DNA from: Pratylenchus scribneri | Taxonomy: Eukaryota; Nematoda; Chromadorea; Rhabditida; Pratylenchidae | Direction: 5' to 3' | NCBI GenBank assembly: GCA_030063045.1 | Contig: JAQSEB010000120.1 | Coordinates: 186,001 to 250,000, forward strand | Length of the DNA stretch: 64,000 nucleotides | Shown here: positions 43,401-56,775 of the stretch, piece by piece | Numbering within the stretch: the first letter of the stretch is position 1 | Layout: each line of letters starts with the position of its first letter | Program-made: the position numbers and the translations under genes | The notes under the pieces: generated by a model | The model's database searches: none | Told to the model about the DNA's origin: nothing | The model's input: the letters and a program-made list of their open reading frames with translations, nothing else

Positions 43401-46400
43401 ATCGGAAAAAATATAAATCGTCTGTTTAAGGATTATTGTGGCTGCAATATAACAAGTAGAATTGACAAGTTGTTGGAAATAATTGAGACCAGTTTCAATA
43501 AAATCGTTCAAACTTGATTGATAAATTTGATTATTTAAAATTTTCTATTTTTAACTCACGTCATAAGACTTTTTTGAATACAGTGTACATAAAAAGCAGT
43601 GAGATCATTTGGGGGTATTGGGGCATTGGGCTGCACAAAAATAATAATATTATTGATTATTAAATTCATACATTTTTTGAAATCTTCAATTTGAGTAGTA
43701 CTTCCCAGCAAAATTTGTCAAAAATTTGTTCCATATCGGGACATTTTGTTGCCAAACGGGAAATTTTGTTGAGCGGTTTCGAAATTAAATTATTTCTCTG
43801 CTTACAATGAACTAAATGTGCCTGAAAAAATAAAAGAAGAAAATTATTTAATATTAAAGTAGGATTATGGATTACCTTTACAAGAATTTCTGCACAAATA
43901 TTGTGAACATCTTGAGAAATTTTCGAATTAGATGATGCCAATTTTGGAGAACATTTTTGGTTTGGCAGAGGCATTTCATTAGACCAATCCATTGAAGAAA
44001 GTATACGTCTTAAATGAGTTTAATTATTTAATCAAATAATGCAATAATATTTGATTATCATAATTTAAACAAAAATAAAAACCTTGCAATTGCCGATGCA
44101 GGGCTTTCCACTGGTCTTTGAATAAGCCATTTTCCCTTTGTTATTTTATGAATAAAAATAATTAATAAAGAGAATACCAAAATGTTCACATCCTCAATTG
44201 ATAGAACACATTTATAAAGTGGGGCATTGTTAAGAATATTGATTGCATAATCGTCTAAATGATCAACATTTCGGTCAATAAAACGTATCAGATGGGCAAG
44301 AATTGATGGATTTTGTTGAATCAATATTGTGATTGCTTCAGAGCCAACCTTAAAAATTAAATTGATAAAAATATTGTTTAATCATTCTTTTTACCTTATA
44401 GAATTTTTCCCGTGAATATTCATTCAGAAAACAAATGTCAACAATTTCGGTAACAAAATAGAGTTGCTCTTGTTCGGAATGTGAAATAATGGAAGCCAAT
44501 GCCGTGACAGTATAAATATGTTCATTTTCTTGGCTCGTAGTTGTTAATTGATCGGCCAATGCACCGCCTATTTATTCAAAAAAAAATGCACGAAATTTTT
44601 GGCCGTCCCACCTTTCCTAATTTGCTCCAATAAATCCGATTTAGGTATTTTGAAAAGTTCTTGTATATTTGGAATTTTCTTGCGTGGTGAAGTTCGGAGC
44701 AATATTTGGCAGAGTTGGCGAGTATTCTCCGATATTGTTGCATAGGGGAAATCCACAAGGAATTGACGAATAATGGGACTAATTTATAATCGAATTAAAA
44801 ATATGTTCGCCATGAAACCTACTTTTTCTTTGTAACAACAAAGTAGACTGCAGTTAATACAATGCGATTTATCTCATTTTGTAATAAATTCCTCTCATTG
44901 GCCAACAATTCAGTGCTTATCAAACGCCAATATTCACAAAAATAATGTAGTACTTTGCTTAAATTAAGAATGTATAAATTAAAAATAAAAACAATTACCT
45001 AATAATATCTGTGATTCTTTTGCTCAAATTCTTCATTTCTATGTGTGTTTGAAGGCCTTCATCAAGAATTTTCAAAAGTTCAGTAATGAAGGATATCAAT
45101 GAATAGAGGATTTCAATTCGATTCCCACCTATAAATTGTTTTATTGTTCCAATAACATTAACTAACGTTGAATTAGTGTGAAATGACGAATGGCAATGCC
45201 AATCAAAGCCCGAAAAGGGAATTGGGCAAGTAAATCGATGTAATCATTTTCATTTATTTCTGCCAAATTCAATTTATCCTAATGAATTATTATTTTAAGA
45301 TGAATTATTTTTCCATTTAATACCATGTCGCCATCCTCACTTATTAAATTCCAGCCATTTTCACTCTCAAAATATTTGATAATTGGGGCAATAAATTGTT
45401 CACGACTTCTGAATAATTAAATTATTTTACTTTTTAATTTAATAAATAAACTGTATCGGCCTCATAATCATATATAACATAACCAAAAAATTGTTCAATG
45501 GTGATTTATAATCCATCATTGGTGTGGTCAAAAATGTTTGGACTAAAGAAATTGTATCGCCAAGCGGTGATGGTGAACGTAAAATTTGCGAGAGTAGAAA
45601 TAATTGATCATCCATTGTACAAGATTTGAGCAAAATTGAACCCTTTATTAAGATTTTTGAATAATTTGTTGTTTTTTTAAATACTTACCAATTCAATAAT
45701 CCAATTGATTAATGCTTGTTGAAAGCGTTGGGGTAACATTGGGAAACGATTGAAATAAAACAGATCAGAGAGGGCACCGCGAATTGCTTGCCGTGAATTG
45801 GCAGAAGGACCGAGAGTTTTGTTTAAAACTGCAATTTTTATTAAATTATTTTGTTCATTGTCAAAATTTTATGCTGGGTAATAAACATGAAAAATCAAAA
45901 TATATTGTTTTATAGCAAATTCAAAGGTATGTTTTAATTAATCACTTACACATGTTTTGCGACTCTCTTAGTAATTGGTGCTCAACGAAAAATTGATCTC
46001 GCAATGCGCCTATCTCCCATTGAATTTGAAGAGCAAGCGATTTTGCTCGAATATATTGACAAAATCCTGCGTCCAATTCACAAGTATTCACACAGTCCAT
46101 TGCATCCTTCAATTGAACCAATAATTCTGGGTGCATTTCCGCAGTATTGAAGACAATTTCGCCCGTTGCACTTCGTTGACAGCCGCATCGGCCTTGTTGA
46201 ATTATTTTTTGCTCTGAGACTGACCAAACACGGTTGTTGACATCATGCGTTTCGCGCACTTTTGCATCTTTCAAATCGTCGGTCGATTGGATTTGTTCAC
46301 AAACTTGTTTATAACTAGCTAATAAATCATGAAGACAATTTCTTGGGAATTGTTCTTTCTAAATATGCATTCATTAAATTTACAATTAATTTTAATTTGT

Positions 46401-47137
46401 TTTACCTTTATGAATACATCCAAAAATTCTTCAACAAATTCCAATTCCTCATTGTGATAAAATTCCTGCAGACGGTGTTCATCCATAAATTCTGCCTCTG
46501 ACTCGTTGTTCATTATTTGATCATACAAAGGTGCAGAGGAAGCAATCGAACATACTTCAGTAGATAATTGAGGATAATGATGGATTCCTTAAAACAAATG
46601 TGGATTTGGAAATTATCATTTAAATTTACCATTGCTAATATGAGATTGATCGATTAAAATTTGAGGTTTATTAAAAACAATGACTTCTTCCGATTTGAAG
46701 ATTTGTGATGAATTGTCCATTAATTCGGAAGTTGATGGGTAAATTGATGGTGTAGTTTCTGTCTCTTGAATGTGTTTTGAATTTGCCAATTCCACCGATT
46801 GTTGTTCATCCCGCTTCCGGTGCTTTTCATAATCTTTCAAATCGCATGTTTTTGATTTCCCAATTTCTTCGTGTTCAGCCGGCTCTTTTAAATGGCTGGA
46901 AATCTCTGTTGGCTTTTCTTCATCAGTCAATATATTTTGCATCGACTCATCAGTAATTTTTTGTTCTGAATTAAGTTGAAGAAAATAAAATGAATGTAAA
47001 CCTTTTTCGTTTATTGATTTCTCCAAATCATTGTTTTCTTCTGCAAATAATTCACCAATTGTCAAGGCAATTGGGACTTCCCCATCGGGCGCCGACTTTG
47101 TCTTATTTTTTGGGCGTTTTTGTTTTGCTGATTCCAT
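37463..47137 (-). CDS. EPG5: EPG5 autophagy tethering factor, very large multi-exon gene
   Basis: Rab7 effector that tethers autophagosomes to late endosomes and lysosomes. First exon is at ATG 47137 (MESAKQKRPKNKTKSAP). The N-terminus is low-complexity and acidic, as in the family. The region near 46000-46270 (VWSVSEQKIIQQGRCGCQRS, then ALQIQWEIGALRDQF) matches the conserved block after the coiled-coil entry. The C-terminal part has the VECCIAAYFESK block near 38390, the GSGFLSIVTQKLTRKPIYSI block near 37830, and the end region ATEYCLTDANELFRRFIVLI before the stop at 37463. About 35 short introns; helical throughout. Vertebrate EPG5 is about 2,580 aa and this one appears somewhat shorter. 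TTTCAG lies 7 nt before the ATG. Confidence 0.85.
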
Positions 47138-47345
47138 CTGTAGACTGAAATCTTAATGATTCTATGAAATGCAATAATAATAATTAAATTCAATAATTTG
47201 ATTGATTTTATAACAATCGAATTGCAACACAAACAAATTATTTTAATGTTTTTTTATGGTTAAAGTTTGAGCAAATAAAAATTAGAAATCACAATAATAG
47301 AAATTTTAATCAACATTTTTATACAAATCATTTTTAATTCCATTA

Positions 47346-48505
47346 TTAGTCATCATTCTTTTCTTTTCTTCCCTGCTTCTCCCTCAGCTTAATGTTATAT
47401 TCCGGATCTTCTTGCTTTCTACGTTCAGCTTCATCAATGTAATCACCGAAAAGTCTGGCAAACATTTCCCGCTGGAAAATTTTAAAATTTTCTTGAATAT
47501 AATTTTAGATTTTTAATTTTGTATTCCCTCAATTAGGATTTTCACCTGAACAGGACTGTCAATGCCACTAAATTCTCTTTGCCGCAAAAAACTTTTGGCC
47601 AATTCCTCTTTTGCTACCAAACTGTTCAATCGTTTTTCCCGTCGATGCCGAATATACCTTTCGGTAAAGTGTGAAAAATTTGATTTTGGCCCCCGAACTC
47701 ACCAACGACTTGTGTGAAAGAAGAATATGACGCTTATCCCAAAGAAGATTAAATATTTGATGAACAAAAGCAATTCTTGCTTATATGATAACCCCGGCCC
47801 ATTCCATCCACTCATTTGGCTATCTTTGCTGTTTTCTTTCGTTGCTTGATAAAAATTATAATGTGTTCTATGGTCTACTGGTGGAGTTGTTTGATGATTT
47901 TGAGTTGACTCTTCGCCTTGTTCAAATTCTTCAAATTCAAAAGTTTTGCTTTGACTCGAGTTTCTTCGTATTTTCTCATGAAAAAGTTGGGTAGGAGAAA
48001 GAAATGCATTGTATCTGGATAAGTGAGTTAATATCATTTATTGAAAATAATTGGCTATTGCTATCCGAATTAACCTTTTTCGTTTCTCTTCACTTCGCAA
48101 TACATCATAGGCTCTTTTTATCCGTTGGAATTCCTCAGAAGATTGATTTTCTGGGTTCAAATCAGGATGCCACTATTAAATTTAATTATTGTTTGTTATA
48201 ATAATTTTCTAAAAACCTCTTTACTCTTTTGAAAATAGGCACTTTTGATTTCATCCTGTCCAGCTGATATTGGAACCTCCAGAATTTCATAATAATTTTT
48301 TGATTTATTTGAATCAGCTTTCGATGAGGATGAACTTTAAAAAATCGAATCAATATCCAATCACTTTTCATTTGATTTTTTATTCACTTTATGAAAAATT
48401 TTTGTAACTATACGAAGTCTTCTAGCAGAACCTTGAATTAGGGTGATTGGCAGTAAATGTAAAGTAGCAGTTGCAAGAAGGTGAGTATGGAAGATAACGA
48501 CGCAT
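47346..48505 (-). CDS. DNAJC4: DNAJC4-like J-domain membrane protein
   Basis: HSP40 co-chaperone anchored in a membrane. The J domain reads NYYEILEVPISAGQDEIKSA, then WHPDLNPENQSSEEFQRIKR, with the essential HPD tripeptide intact. A Ser/Thr/Gln linker, one transmembrane helix (LLLFIKYLIFFGISVIFFF, near 47745) and a basic post-membrane helix (YIRHRREKRL) follow, and the C-terminus is charged. Length, single late membrane segment and the linker aromatic block before it fit DNAJC4. ATG 48505 starts a short basic leader, MRRYLPYSPSCN, spliced to the J-domain exon near 48335. TTGCAG lies 3 nt before the ATG. First gene of the proposed operon. Confidence 0.82.
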
Positions 48506-49044
48506 TTCCTGCAATAAATTAAAATTAGCTGGTCTCATTATTATAAAGTTAATTTTTGATAAGTTCTCACATTTCACTTATCAGATCAATTCAACTTATA
48601 TTTTTCGGTTAAGTTTGATTCGGGTGGACCCTGTGATGAAAATTGAGACAGAAATCGGTTTGTTTTTTTTTTTTTAAATGAATGGTTATGGTTTGTTTTG
48701 TTTATTATTGCTTGCCTTGCTGTTGCTGTTTATGTTATGTTTATTTTTGGTTTTTGCTTGGTATTGGTATCAACTTTCTGCAAATAATTTGGCGTTCAGT
48801 TATTTCTTTTAAGTTTCCAACCAAGTACCCAAATTACAACAGTAGTTATTACTTTTTAATAAAGCGTTATTAATTAGGTAATATCTAATATCCGTTTAAG
48901 TATATTAGGAAGAGGGCCAATACAGCAGAGAGTGTGGCAATAGCAGTGGCATGCATATTATATTATTCTTCATTTTTGTAATTTTATTTTTAAAGAAAGA
49001 AGTAAATATTTTTCATCAAAAAATAAATACCGAAAAATTGCTAA
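48506..49044. promoter_or_regulatory. Divergent promoter region between DNAJC4 and SLC25A39/40
   Basis: 538 bp between two start codons on opposite strands, with a 14-T tract at about 48662-48675 and TTTGTTTTG-rich sequence. It must hold the promoter of the proposed five-gene operon on one side and that of the carrier gene on the other. No TATA box is convincing. Confidence 0.4.
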
Positions 49045-51072
49045 ATGAACAATGCATCTTATGAATTTCAACAAAAACAGCAGCCAAAAATTGAGAATAA
49101 AAATTTAGCACCAACCGGCCCACTCAAAAATGGAAAAAATGAAGCAGCAACATTGGCTGACACAACAGCAATTCCATTTTCAATTTGTAGAGGTGACATT
49201 TCACTACCGCAACAAATATTCGGTTTAATAATTTTTAAAATAAATTTTATTTTTTTTCCAAAGCCTCATCAATTGGCGCATTGATCACATCTTTGGTCGT
49301 GACTCCAATGGATGTTGTAAAAATTCGACTACAATCGCAAGTAAGACCACTGGCCGAGGGCGAATGCTTTCTCTTTTCGAATGGTTGGATTAATTTAGAA
49401 AAAAATAATTTGTCATTTTTTCTAGGTTTGATGGACCATTTATGCCATGTTTGTAAAAAACGAATCGAAAATGGGAATGGCGCTGGGAAAAAATCAAAAG
49501 AATCAATAAAAATTGGAAAATTTGGTTATGGAAAAAATGGACTCGAGCAGTGTGAATGGTTCAATCGGCCTGGCCATTTCAGCAGCACATTGGTTTGAGG
49601 GATTATTAAAATTAATCATAAATTGAATTTGGAATTGCCTATATTCATATTTTTTAAAACAACAAGGCCTTTCTTTATCTATTCTATTTTTAAATTTTTT
49701 TAATTAAGGATGCCTTTGTGAAAATAACCCGAAAAGAAGGAATCCGATCTCTATGGTCAGGCTTAAGCCCAACGATGTAATGTAATTTATATTTATAAAT
49801 AAAGATCTTAATCAAAATTTAACAAAATTGGAAGCCAGAAAATTTTTCAAGTTCAAAAATATTTTGCATTCTAAAATCAATAAAATAAATTAAGTATTTT
49901 TTAGGCTCAGCGCCATACCTGCCACTGTTTTCTATTTCACCCTTTATGATAATTTGCATTGTGCTTTCCACGATCGATTTGGTACAAATCGGGTTTTTGC
50001 TCCATTGGCAGCCGGCAGTTTGGCCAGAGCTGCTGCTGTGACAGTAGTCTCTCCACTTGAATTGATCCGCACAAAAATGCAATCTGAAAGCCTTTCGTAT
50101 AGAGGTAGGCAAGCATCGAAATGTTTTTAATTTTTCGACATTAGTTTGGATTTTTAAAGAATATTAGAAGGTCGAAGGTCCATAACTAAACGAAATTTTT
50201 GAAAATATATTAGTCAGTCAAAAAGTAATAAAAATTCTGGGAAAAATGCTAAATTTTTAATACTTTAAATTTAATCATTTCATTTAGTCAAATTAATTCT
50301 TAAATTTTTTTAGAATTAAGAATGGCGATTCGGCGAACAATAAATTCCGATGGTTATTTTTCATTATGGCGCGGTCTCCCTGCTACAATCATCCGGGATA
50401 TTCCTTTTTCTGGTGATCCTTAATTGATAATTTTTCATAATTTCTTTTATTTTTAGCCATTTATTGGACATTTTATGAATTGACGAAGGATAAATTGCTT
50501 CGAATCTTTCGTCTGGATCGAACAAATTTTAGTGTCAGCTTTTCATGCGGTGCATTCGCTGGTAAAATTTTTTTAATATTTTTCCAATGAAATCAATATT
50601 AGTCTACATCCCTCTACAAAATTCTCACTAACAATAGAAAATTTCAAATTGATCAAATTTTTTTTATATAAAATAATTATTAATCATTTTCTCTCCATTC
50701 CAAGGCACAATTGCAGCAATTTTAACTCTTCCTGCGGATCTGGTCAAAACGCATCAGCAAATTACATTGGGCCAAATTCAAGCTGGTAAAATTGTCAAAA
50801 GGCCAAATGATGGAAGGGCAGCCGGGGCTGGAACATTTTTTCAAATTGGTCAAGAATTGATTCGGACAAAAGGAATCGGTGCTCTTTTCACTGGTATGTT
50901 TTACAAAAATTCAATAATTAGTTTTTTTCTTGCATAAATTTCCTTTTTTTCAGGCATTGTTCCTCGTGTTGGCCGTGTTGCCCCGGCTTGTGCCATAATG
51001 ATTGGATGCTATGAATATTTCAAGCTGCTTTTTGCCATACAAAATCATGACAAGAAGAATAATGAAAAATGA
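49045..51072 (+). CDS. SLC25A39: Mitochondrial carrier of the SLC25A39/40 (MTM1) type
   Basis: Inner-membrane carrier; family members import glutathione and support Fe-S and haem metabolism. Three carrier signatures are visible: PMDVVKIR near 49305, PLELIRTK near 50060 and PADLVKTH near 50730. The first matrix loop contains the family-specific Cys block: ECFLFSNG at the end of one exon, then LMDHLCHVC after an intron whose AG is near 49425. This is the loop that senses iron-sulphur status in mammals. Later blocks are [22 protein letters not shown] and [14 protein letters not shown], with [12 protein letters not shown] near the C-terminus. About eight exons; stop at 51070-51072. SLC25A39 and SLC25A40 cannot be told apart here. 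Confidence 0.92.
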
Positions 51073-52261
51073 AAGAGAATTGATTTTATACAATTTTTCC
51101 AATCCAAATTTGTTGTGCCAATCCCCAATTAATATTGATCAAATTGTTTTGTTATTTTTGTTGATTATTTGAAATTTGCTCAAATTCTTAAATTATAGAT
51201 CTTTGGACTTTCGAGAGTTTTTCCTTTCATAGGACCGGGTCAAATTTTGGTTAACTTTGGTGCAAAATTAAATTATGAATTTGTTTTAATTCATAACAGA
51301 GTTCATTTATTCATTTTGAATGAGAGGACGGAATTTTCACATAAATAATTATGATATGACATACGAAATATGATGGATTTTATGGGATGGGGACATTTTC
51401 GAATTAACAAATAAAAATGTTTTTTTTTGTTCATATACCGTAATTAATTAAATAATGCATTATATTTTCTTTAAAGAGATGGAGTAGAGGAGGGAAACTT
51501 ATCCAATTATTTATTCTACAATTTTGGTGATAAGAAATTTAGCCGAAATTGAATTAAGCATTTTATCCAACATTTCAGAAAAATCATAATTTTCAAAAAT
51601 TGAAAAACGATCAATTTCGGCCTAGGAAATCAGCGAATTAAATTGTAATGTGATTAAGGAATGAGGAATTCGAAAAGAGAATCAAATCAAAACTGAGATC
51701 ACACAAATCACATGATTTTTAAATTGCAATTTGCCATATTGGTCATATTTATATGTGGTTAAAAAAAGACATTTGTATAGAAGAAAAGAAAAAATAATCT
51801 AGGCGAATAAATTAATATTAATTAAAATACAGTAATAGAAAGGAAAAATTGAAGTGGAACAGTCGATTTCGACAAAATGAAAAAAAATCAGGTAAATTTT
51901 TATATGGAATATAGATGTATTTGGTTTGCACTTTAGATTTGAGTAATATTGTTCTAACAAAACAGGAATATGTAAAAGAATAATGAATTATAGTCCTAAT
52001 AGAATTAGTAAATGCAATGAATATTAAATATGATTATGAATGATTAAGTATATTAAAAAATCACCAGTAGTGAAAATGGATGGGTAATCAAGGTTGGAAC
52101 ATGCGATGATGGCTGACATAAATGGAAAAATTAAATTAATTTGGATAATGAGATCAGCAGTAGAAAAGGAAGGGATGATAAAATGAGGGATTGAAGAAAA
52201 TGGGGAATTTAGCGGATCAAATTTTCACATTTTTTTCACTCGGCATCATTCACTTATTTTT
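51073..52261. other. Convergent intergenic region
   Basis: 1.2 kb between two genes that end toward each other, so probably two 3' UTRs and spacer. AT-rich, with no ORF or structured repeat seen. Confidence 0.5.
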
Positions 52262-55200
52262 TCATGTGCATCCACAATCCTTTGCCACCATGTTGGGCAC
52301 TTCACGGATCGCCACATTGTTGTTATCTTGGACAAACAAAATCTAAAAAAAAACAAAATGTGATTTGAAATAGACAATTTTGGAATTACCGTAATTCCAC
52401 TATATTCCTTAGGATGGCAACACTGGAAATGATCAATTTTGGCGGCTGCAGCTGCCTGAGCACGTCCCATTTGGGCACCAATGCCTACTGCAGCGCATTC
52501 TCCGCTGCAAACATAAGCATTGTCTGAAAATTGTTAAATTCATATTGGTGATGAGGCCTTGAGGGAATGGGTATTCTTTTGAAGTTTTATAATGAAAATA
52601 TGTCAATTTAAATTAGTCACATGAACTCCGTTTTAATGCATGAAACTCACATCGTTTTGGAGCGATCACGAATCCCCAACCAATTTTCTCAAAATCGATG
52701 ACCAAATCGTAGAGACAGCATTTTGTGTGATTGCTACCGGGTCGGCAAACATTGGAATTTCGACGGGATCGGCCACTTTTCAAATTGACCAATTCCAGCT
52801 CAAAAAACATGAGGGCATCGGCGGAAATGGTTGCCTCCTTAAAAAATAAAAAAACTTTTTATATGAAACTGATGAGTGAAATCACTTGATTATTTAACCT
52901 AAAATTTATCCACATTTTTTCATATTTAATTTCAAAGAATTTAATAACCAGACTTCTTTTGTGGTTTACTTCGACATAGTTTGCATGTTTTGCATTTTCT
53001 AGAATGAGAAAAAATTATCGCATTAAAATTTGTATTTAATTGTACACAATTAATGACATTTCCCATATACAAATTTGCAGCAAAATTGGCAAAATTTGCC
53101 TCTTTCCCTTTAGCTAAATTTCTCTCTTTCTCTTATATATTCGAGGAATGCCCTGACAAAAAAATGGAAATTGGAATTGGAACGACCAAAGGAAATTACT
53201 ACGAATTGAGCCAATTTTTAAAAGGATAAAAAAAAGCACGATTGGCCTATTCTGGGAATATATATCATGATGCCATTTTCGAGTGTGGCCATACTAAAAT
53301 TTGGAGTCAAAATGGAAGAATTTTCATATAAATTTAGAACAAAAGTTAATTATTATAATTTTTAAATTTATTTTTAGTATAAGGAAATTTGGCCAAATTT
53401 TTCTCTCTCCCTTAAGCGAATTTGATCCTAATTTGAAACTTGAAAAATTAAAGCAAATTTCGCACGAAAATTTGAGAAAATATGAAGTCAAAATGTGAAT
53501 GGGAATTGTACAAAATTGGAATATAAAATTGTTTTGATTGACCATATTTTTAGAAAATAAGGGAAAAATAAATACAATTCAGACAAAATGGCGAAAATAC
53601 TGTAAAATATGGGGAAATAGATATAATATTTCCTTTGGCTTATCACGTGCATTATGTGCATATTTTTATTTGTTTGATTTCCTCAAATTGTAAAATTAAC
53701 ATTTTTTATATTACAAGAAGGTCAAAAAAATCAAGAAAATTGATGCATTCCTTAGTGGGAAATTCCGGATGTATATTAATTTAAGGGAGAATAAACTTTA
53801 TAAATACTGAACAATTATGGTTTTCAAAAACTTAATCCCATTACCAATTCCCATCTATCAAATCTTTCATAAGCCTCAAATCCCTATTTTACCTCTTCAT
53901 CACCGCCATTTTCGCCTCGAGGACTAGCCGGATATTGGACCAAATTTTCACCATTATACAATGCTTCAACATAAAGTGCCACTGTGCTCGGATTATTTGC
54001 CAAATCCTCTGGTTCAATAATTTGTTGTTCGTCCATTCCATCCTGTTGTTCCTCTTCTCCTCCCGAATTTGCTGTTGATGGTTCCTCAAATTGCAGTCCA
54101 GTTTCGATCCATTCCTGCACCATTATTGTATCCAATTGCAATTCCACTTGTTCATAGGCGGTTGTCTCGTCAAAATTCAAATCCAAATGTTTGCTGATTA
54201 GTTTTGGGCCCAGCTGAAATCACCATTTTTTATTAGGTAGATTTAATATTGGGCAAAGATTTGTTCCTTGTTTTAATTTTGATGGAAAAGGTGAAATAGA
54301 TTAAACATTAAAGTCTTTTGAAATTGAAGATATAAAAAGATTCATTCTTTCTTTTCTTCTATTTTATAAACATTTCCACAGGCATCCGTCAGCACGGCTT
54401 TCTCACTAAATTTATTTTTGAATGCTGGCACTGATTTTGCCCGAGGTTCATTCCAATGGAATTTTTATTGGGAAAATATGCGAATCTCTAGAAGACACTG
54501 GGCTCTTACACTCTTTTATTTAAAATAATTGTAGGACAATAAAGAAAAATAATCTTTACTTAAACAGCAGATTGGAGAATTTTTCTTGAAAATTTTCATT
54601 CTCACCGTTCCATTTGCGTATCGTTGGAATACATTGAGTCTGGTAGCCAGTGGACCATAGCCAAATTGTTCAGGACGGCGGAGAAAAACATTTAGACGAG
54701 CGGAGGTGACAAATTTTTTGCGCAAATCTGCTGAAAATTTGAACAATGCAGCTGGCAATTCCTTAATAAATAAGCAATAAGGCTTTGGAACCAATTAGGC
54801 CTATGTACCTGATCAAACCATTGGGGCACGCTCTGAGCCAAAATGTAGCTAGTCTGGGCCGGTTGGTCCTGTTCTGTCTCATATAATGATGGAAAATAGT
54901 CGCCTTCTTCCTCGTATTGTCCACCGTTGCCATCCTCGCCAGAATTGCTGCGTCTACGCCACTGCTGGATTGACTTTAAACAGTCGAATTTTTTGAAAAT
55001 AATAGCCCCATTTTTAGAACTTAAAATTATATTTTTGGATAACCAAATTGAATCCAATGACAAAAATATGTTCAATTTATTTAATTTATTCATTCTTTGC
55101 AAATTTTCAACGAATTTTTCCCCTTTTATCAAAAATTAATATCTTTATGTTTCTTGTATAAAGTATAAACTATTCAATGAGGTGAACAATGAAAAATACA

Positions 55201-56700
55201 ATTGAACTTTCTAAAGGACAAAGAAAGACTGATATGAATATAGGAAAATGATGCGAATTGCGAAAACCCATTATTACTTTTTATATGTCAATTGTACAGT
55301 ACAGCATAATTATCTAAAAATAGGCTAAGCTAAATTCATGAGTAGATCGTACAAAAAGTCACATTATCCTCCTAAAGTCCAAACATAATTCATACTTCTT
55401 GGTACAGAATAAGCAGCATTTTCTCTTCTCGAAAAGGTCATAATCATAATATTACTCAAATGGTGAAGGGAATTCACGTTTCACTCATATGCGACTATAG
55501 CACATTATTACCGTTTACGATGCTTTATCGCCCACTTTTTACGTCTTTATTGACACCTAACAATTTTGTGTGTGGGAGTGGGACATTTTCTTGGAAAATA
55601 CCATCCAAAAATGGATACGATTTCCCTTCTTCTCCTCCTTCTTTATGACTTTATTTTGGCATATCCAAATGTCCACAAATATTAAATGCCATAAATATTA
55701 ATTTATGGGTAGCACCGGTCGACCCTCCTTTAGCCCAAATCCAAAACTTTTTCTATTCGGGCTTTCTTCTTTGGCCCCCAAAATTGGTACCATTTTTTGG
55801 TTCCATTATTCTCCTCCATTGAAAGGCTTGACTACAATTTTCATATATTTTTCCCAATACTTAATTGGCAACATTGTTCAAAAAAGGGGAACTCTTTGAA
55901 TGGGCTAACCTTTACCAAGAATAGGAAATGCCAAAAAATCTTATTATCCTTCTATTCCCTATTCATTGTGGAATATGCCATTGGCATATTTATATGGCAA
56001 AAAATCATACAATTTTAGAAATTTTTTGTTTGTGCCAATTGGGAAATGTGCCAAATTAATTCCCATAATAAATTAATTTGTAAACAATGGAAATATTTTT
56101 GTGAAAATATGAATGGAAATAATTAATTGGGGTTTAATGTAAATTAAAAAATTATTCTGTTGGAATTGAGAAAAAATGTAAAATTTTAATTGCTTTACAA
56201 TTCTAAAATTGTTTGTCTATTGTCTCTAATGATGGTTATAAGTTAAGCAAGAAAGCGAATGGATTTCTTCTTAAGGAATTCTGGCATCTAATCTAAACTA
56301 TAATGATAAGATAAAATTATAAGTTAGCCACATTCTATTAAATTAATTTAATTTAAATTTATTATACCCAGATGTTCAATTTTCACTCAATATTCAAAAT
56401 TTTTTTTCCGAAATACCTACGCACTTTACGCACTCGACGATGGTCGTTGGCTTTTTCACGGCGACTTTGATCGATCAGAGCCTGGATCCTTGGGTTCCTT
56501 GGGGCGATGTATCGTAATGAGTCTAGATCGACAGTGACATTCGGCTTGGACGGCAAATCCAATTTCTTCAGCAAATCTTTGAGGATTTGTTCTTGTCGCG
56601 CCTTTTTATACTCTTCAAATGCGTGTTGCTCGCATTGGGAGCAGCCGGAAACAACCGAAACCATTGAGAGGCAAAATAGGAAACATGCCTTAAATAAAAT
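52262..56700 (-). CDS. daf-7: DAF-7-like TGF-beta family ligand
   Basis: Secreted growth factor; in C. elegans DAF-7 controls dauer entry and feeding behaviour. Exons: signal and N-terminal prodomain at about 56400-56690 (ACFLFCLSMVSVVSGC, then YKKARQEQILKDLLKKLDLP); prodomain at about 54812-54980, 54604-54764 and 53894-54212; mature domain at about 52667-52839, 52395-52525 and 52262-52343. The furin site is RSRR followed by NSNVC. The mature part has nine Cys (C-x8-CC spacing, the TGF-beta/activin class), KIGWGFVIAPKRY, NAYVCSGEC, QCCHPKEY and a CGCT end. The YNAYVC and CCHPKEY blocks resemble DAF-7 more than BMPs. The usual GWxxW has Phe in place of the second Trp. The initiator Met exon is not resolved: the signal exon has an acceptor (TTTAAG) before it. 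Confidence 0.88.
54981..56395. other. Long intron of the DAF-7-like gene
   Basis: About 1.4 kb between prodomain exons, much longer than other introns in this window. AT-rich, no ORF with coding character. It could hold regulatory sites, but none is recognisable. Confidence 0.45.
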
Positions 56701-56775
56701 GAAAAATGTTAAGAAAAAATTATAAACTCCAATTCCATATTTTTTTAGAAATTTACTCTTATTGAAAAGTATCAA

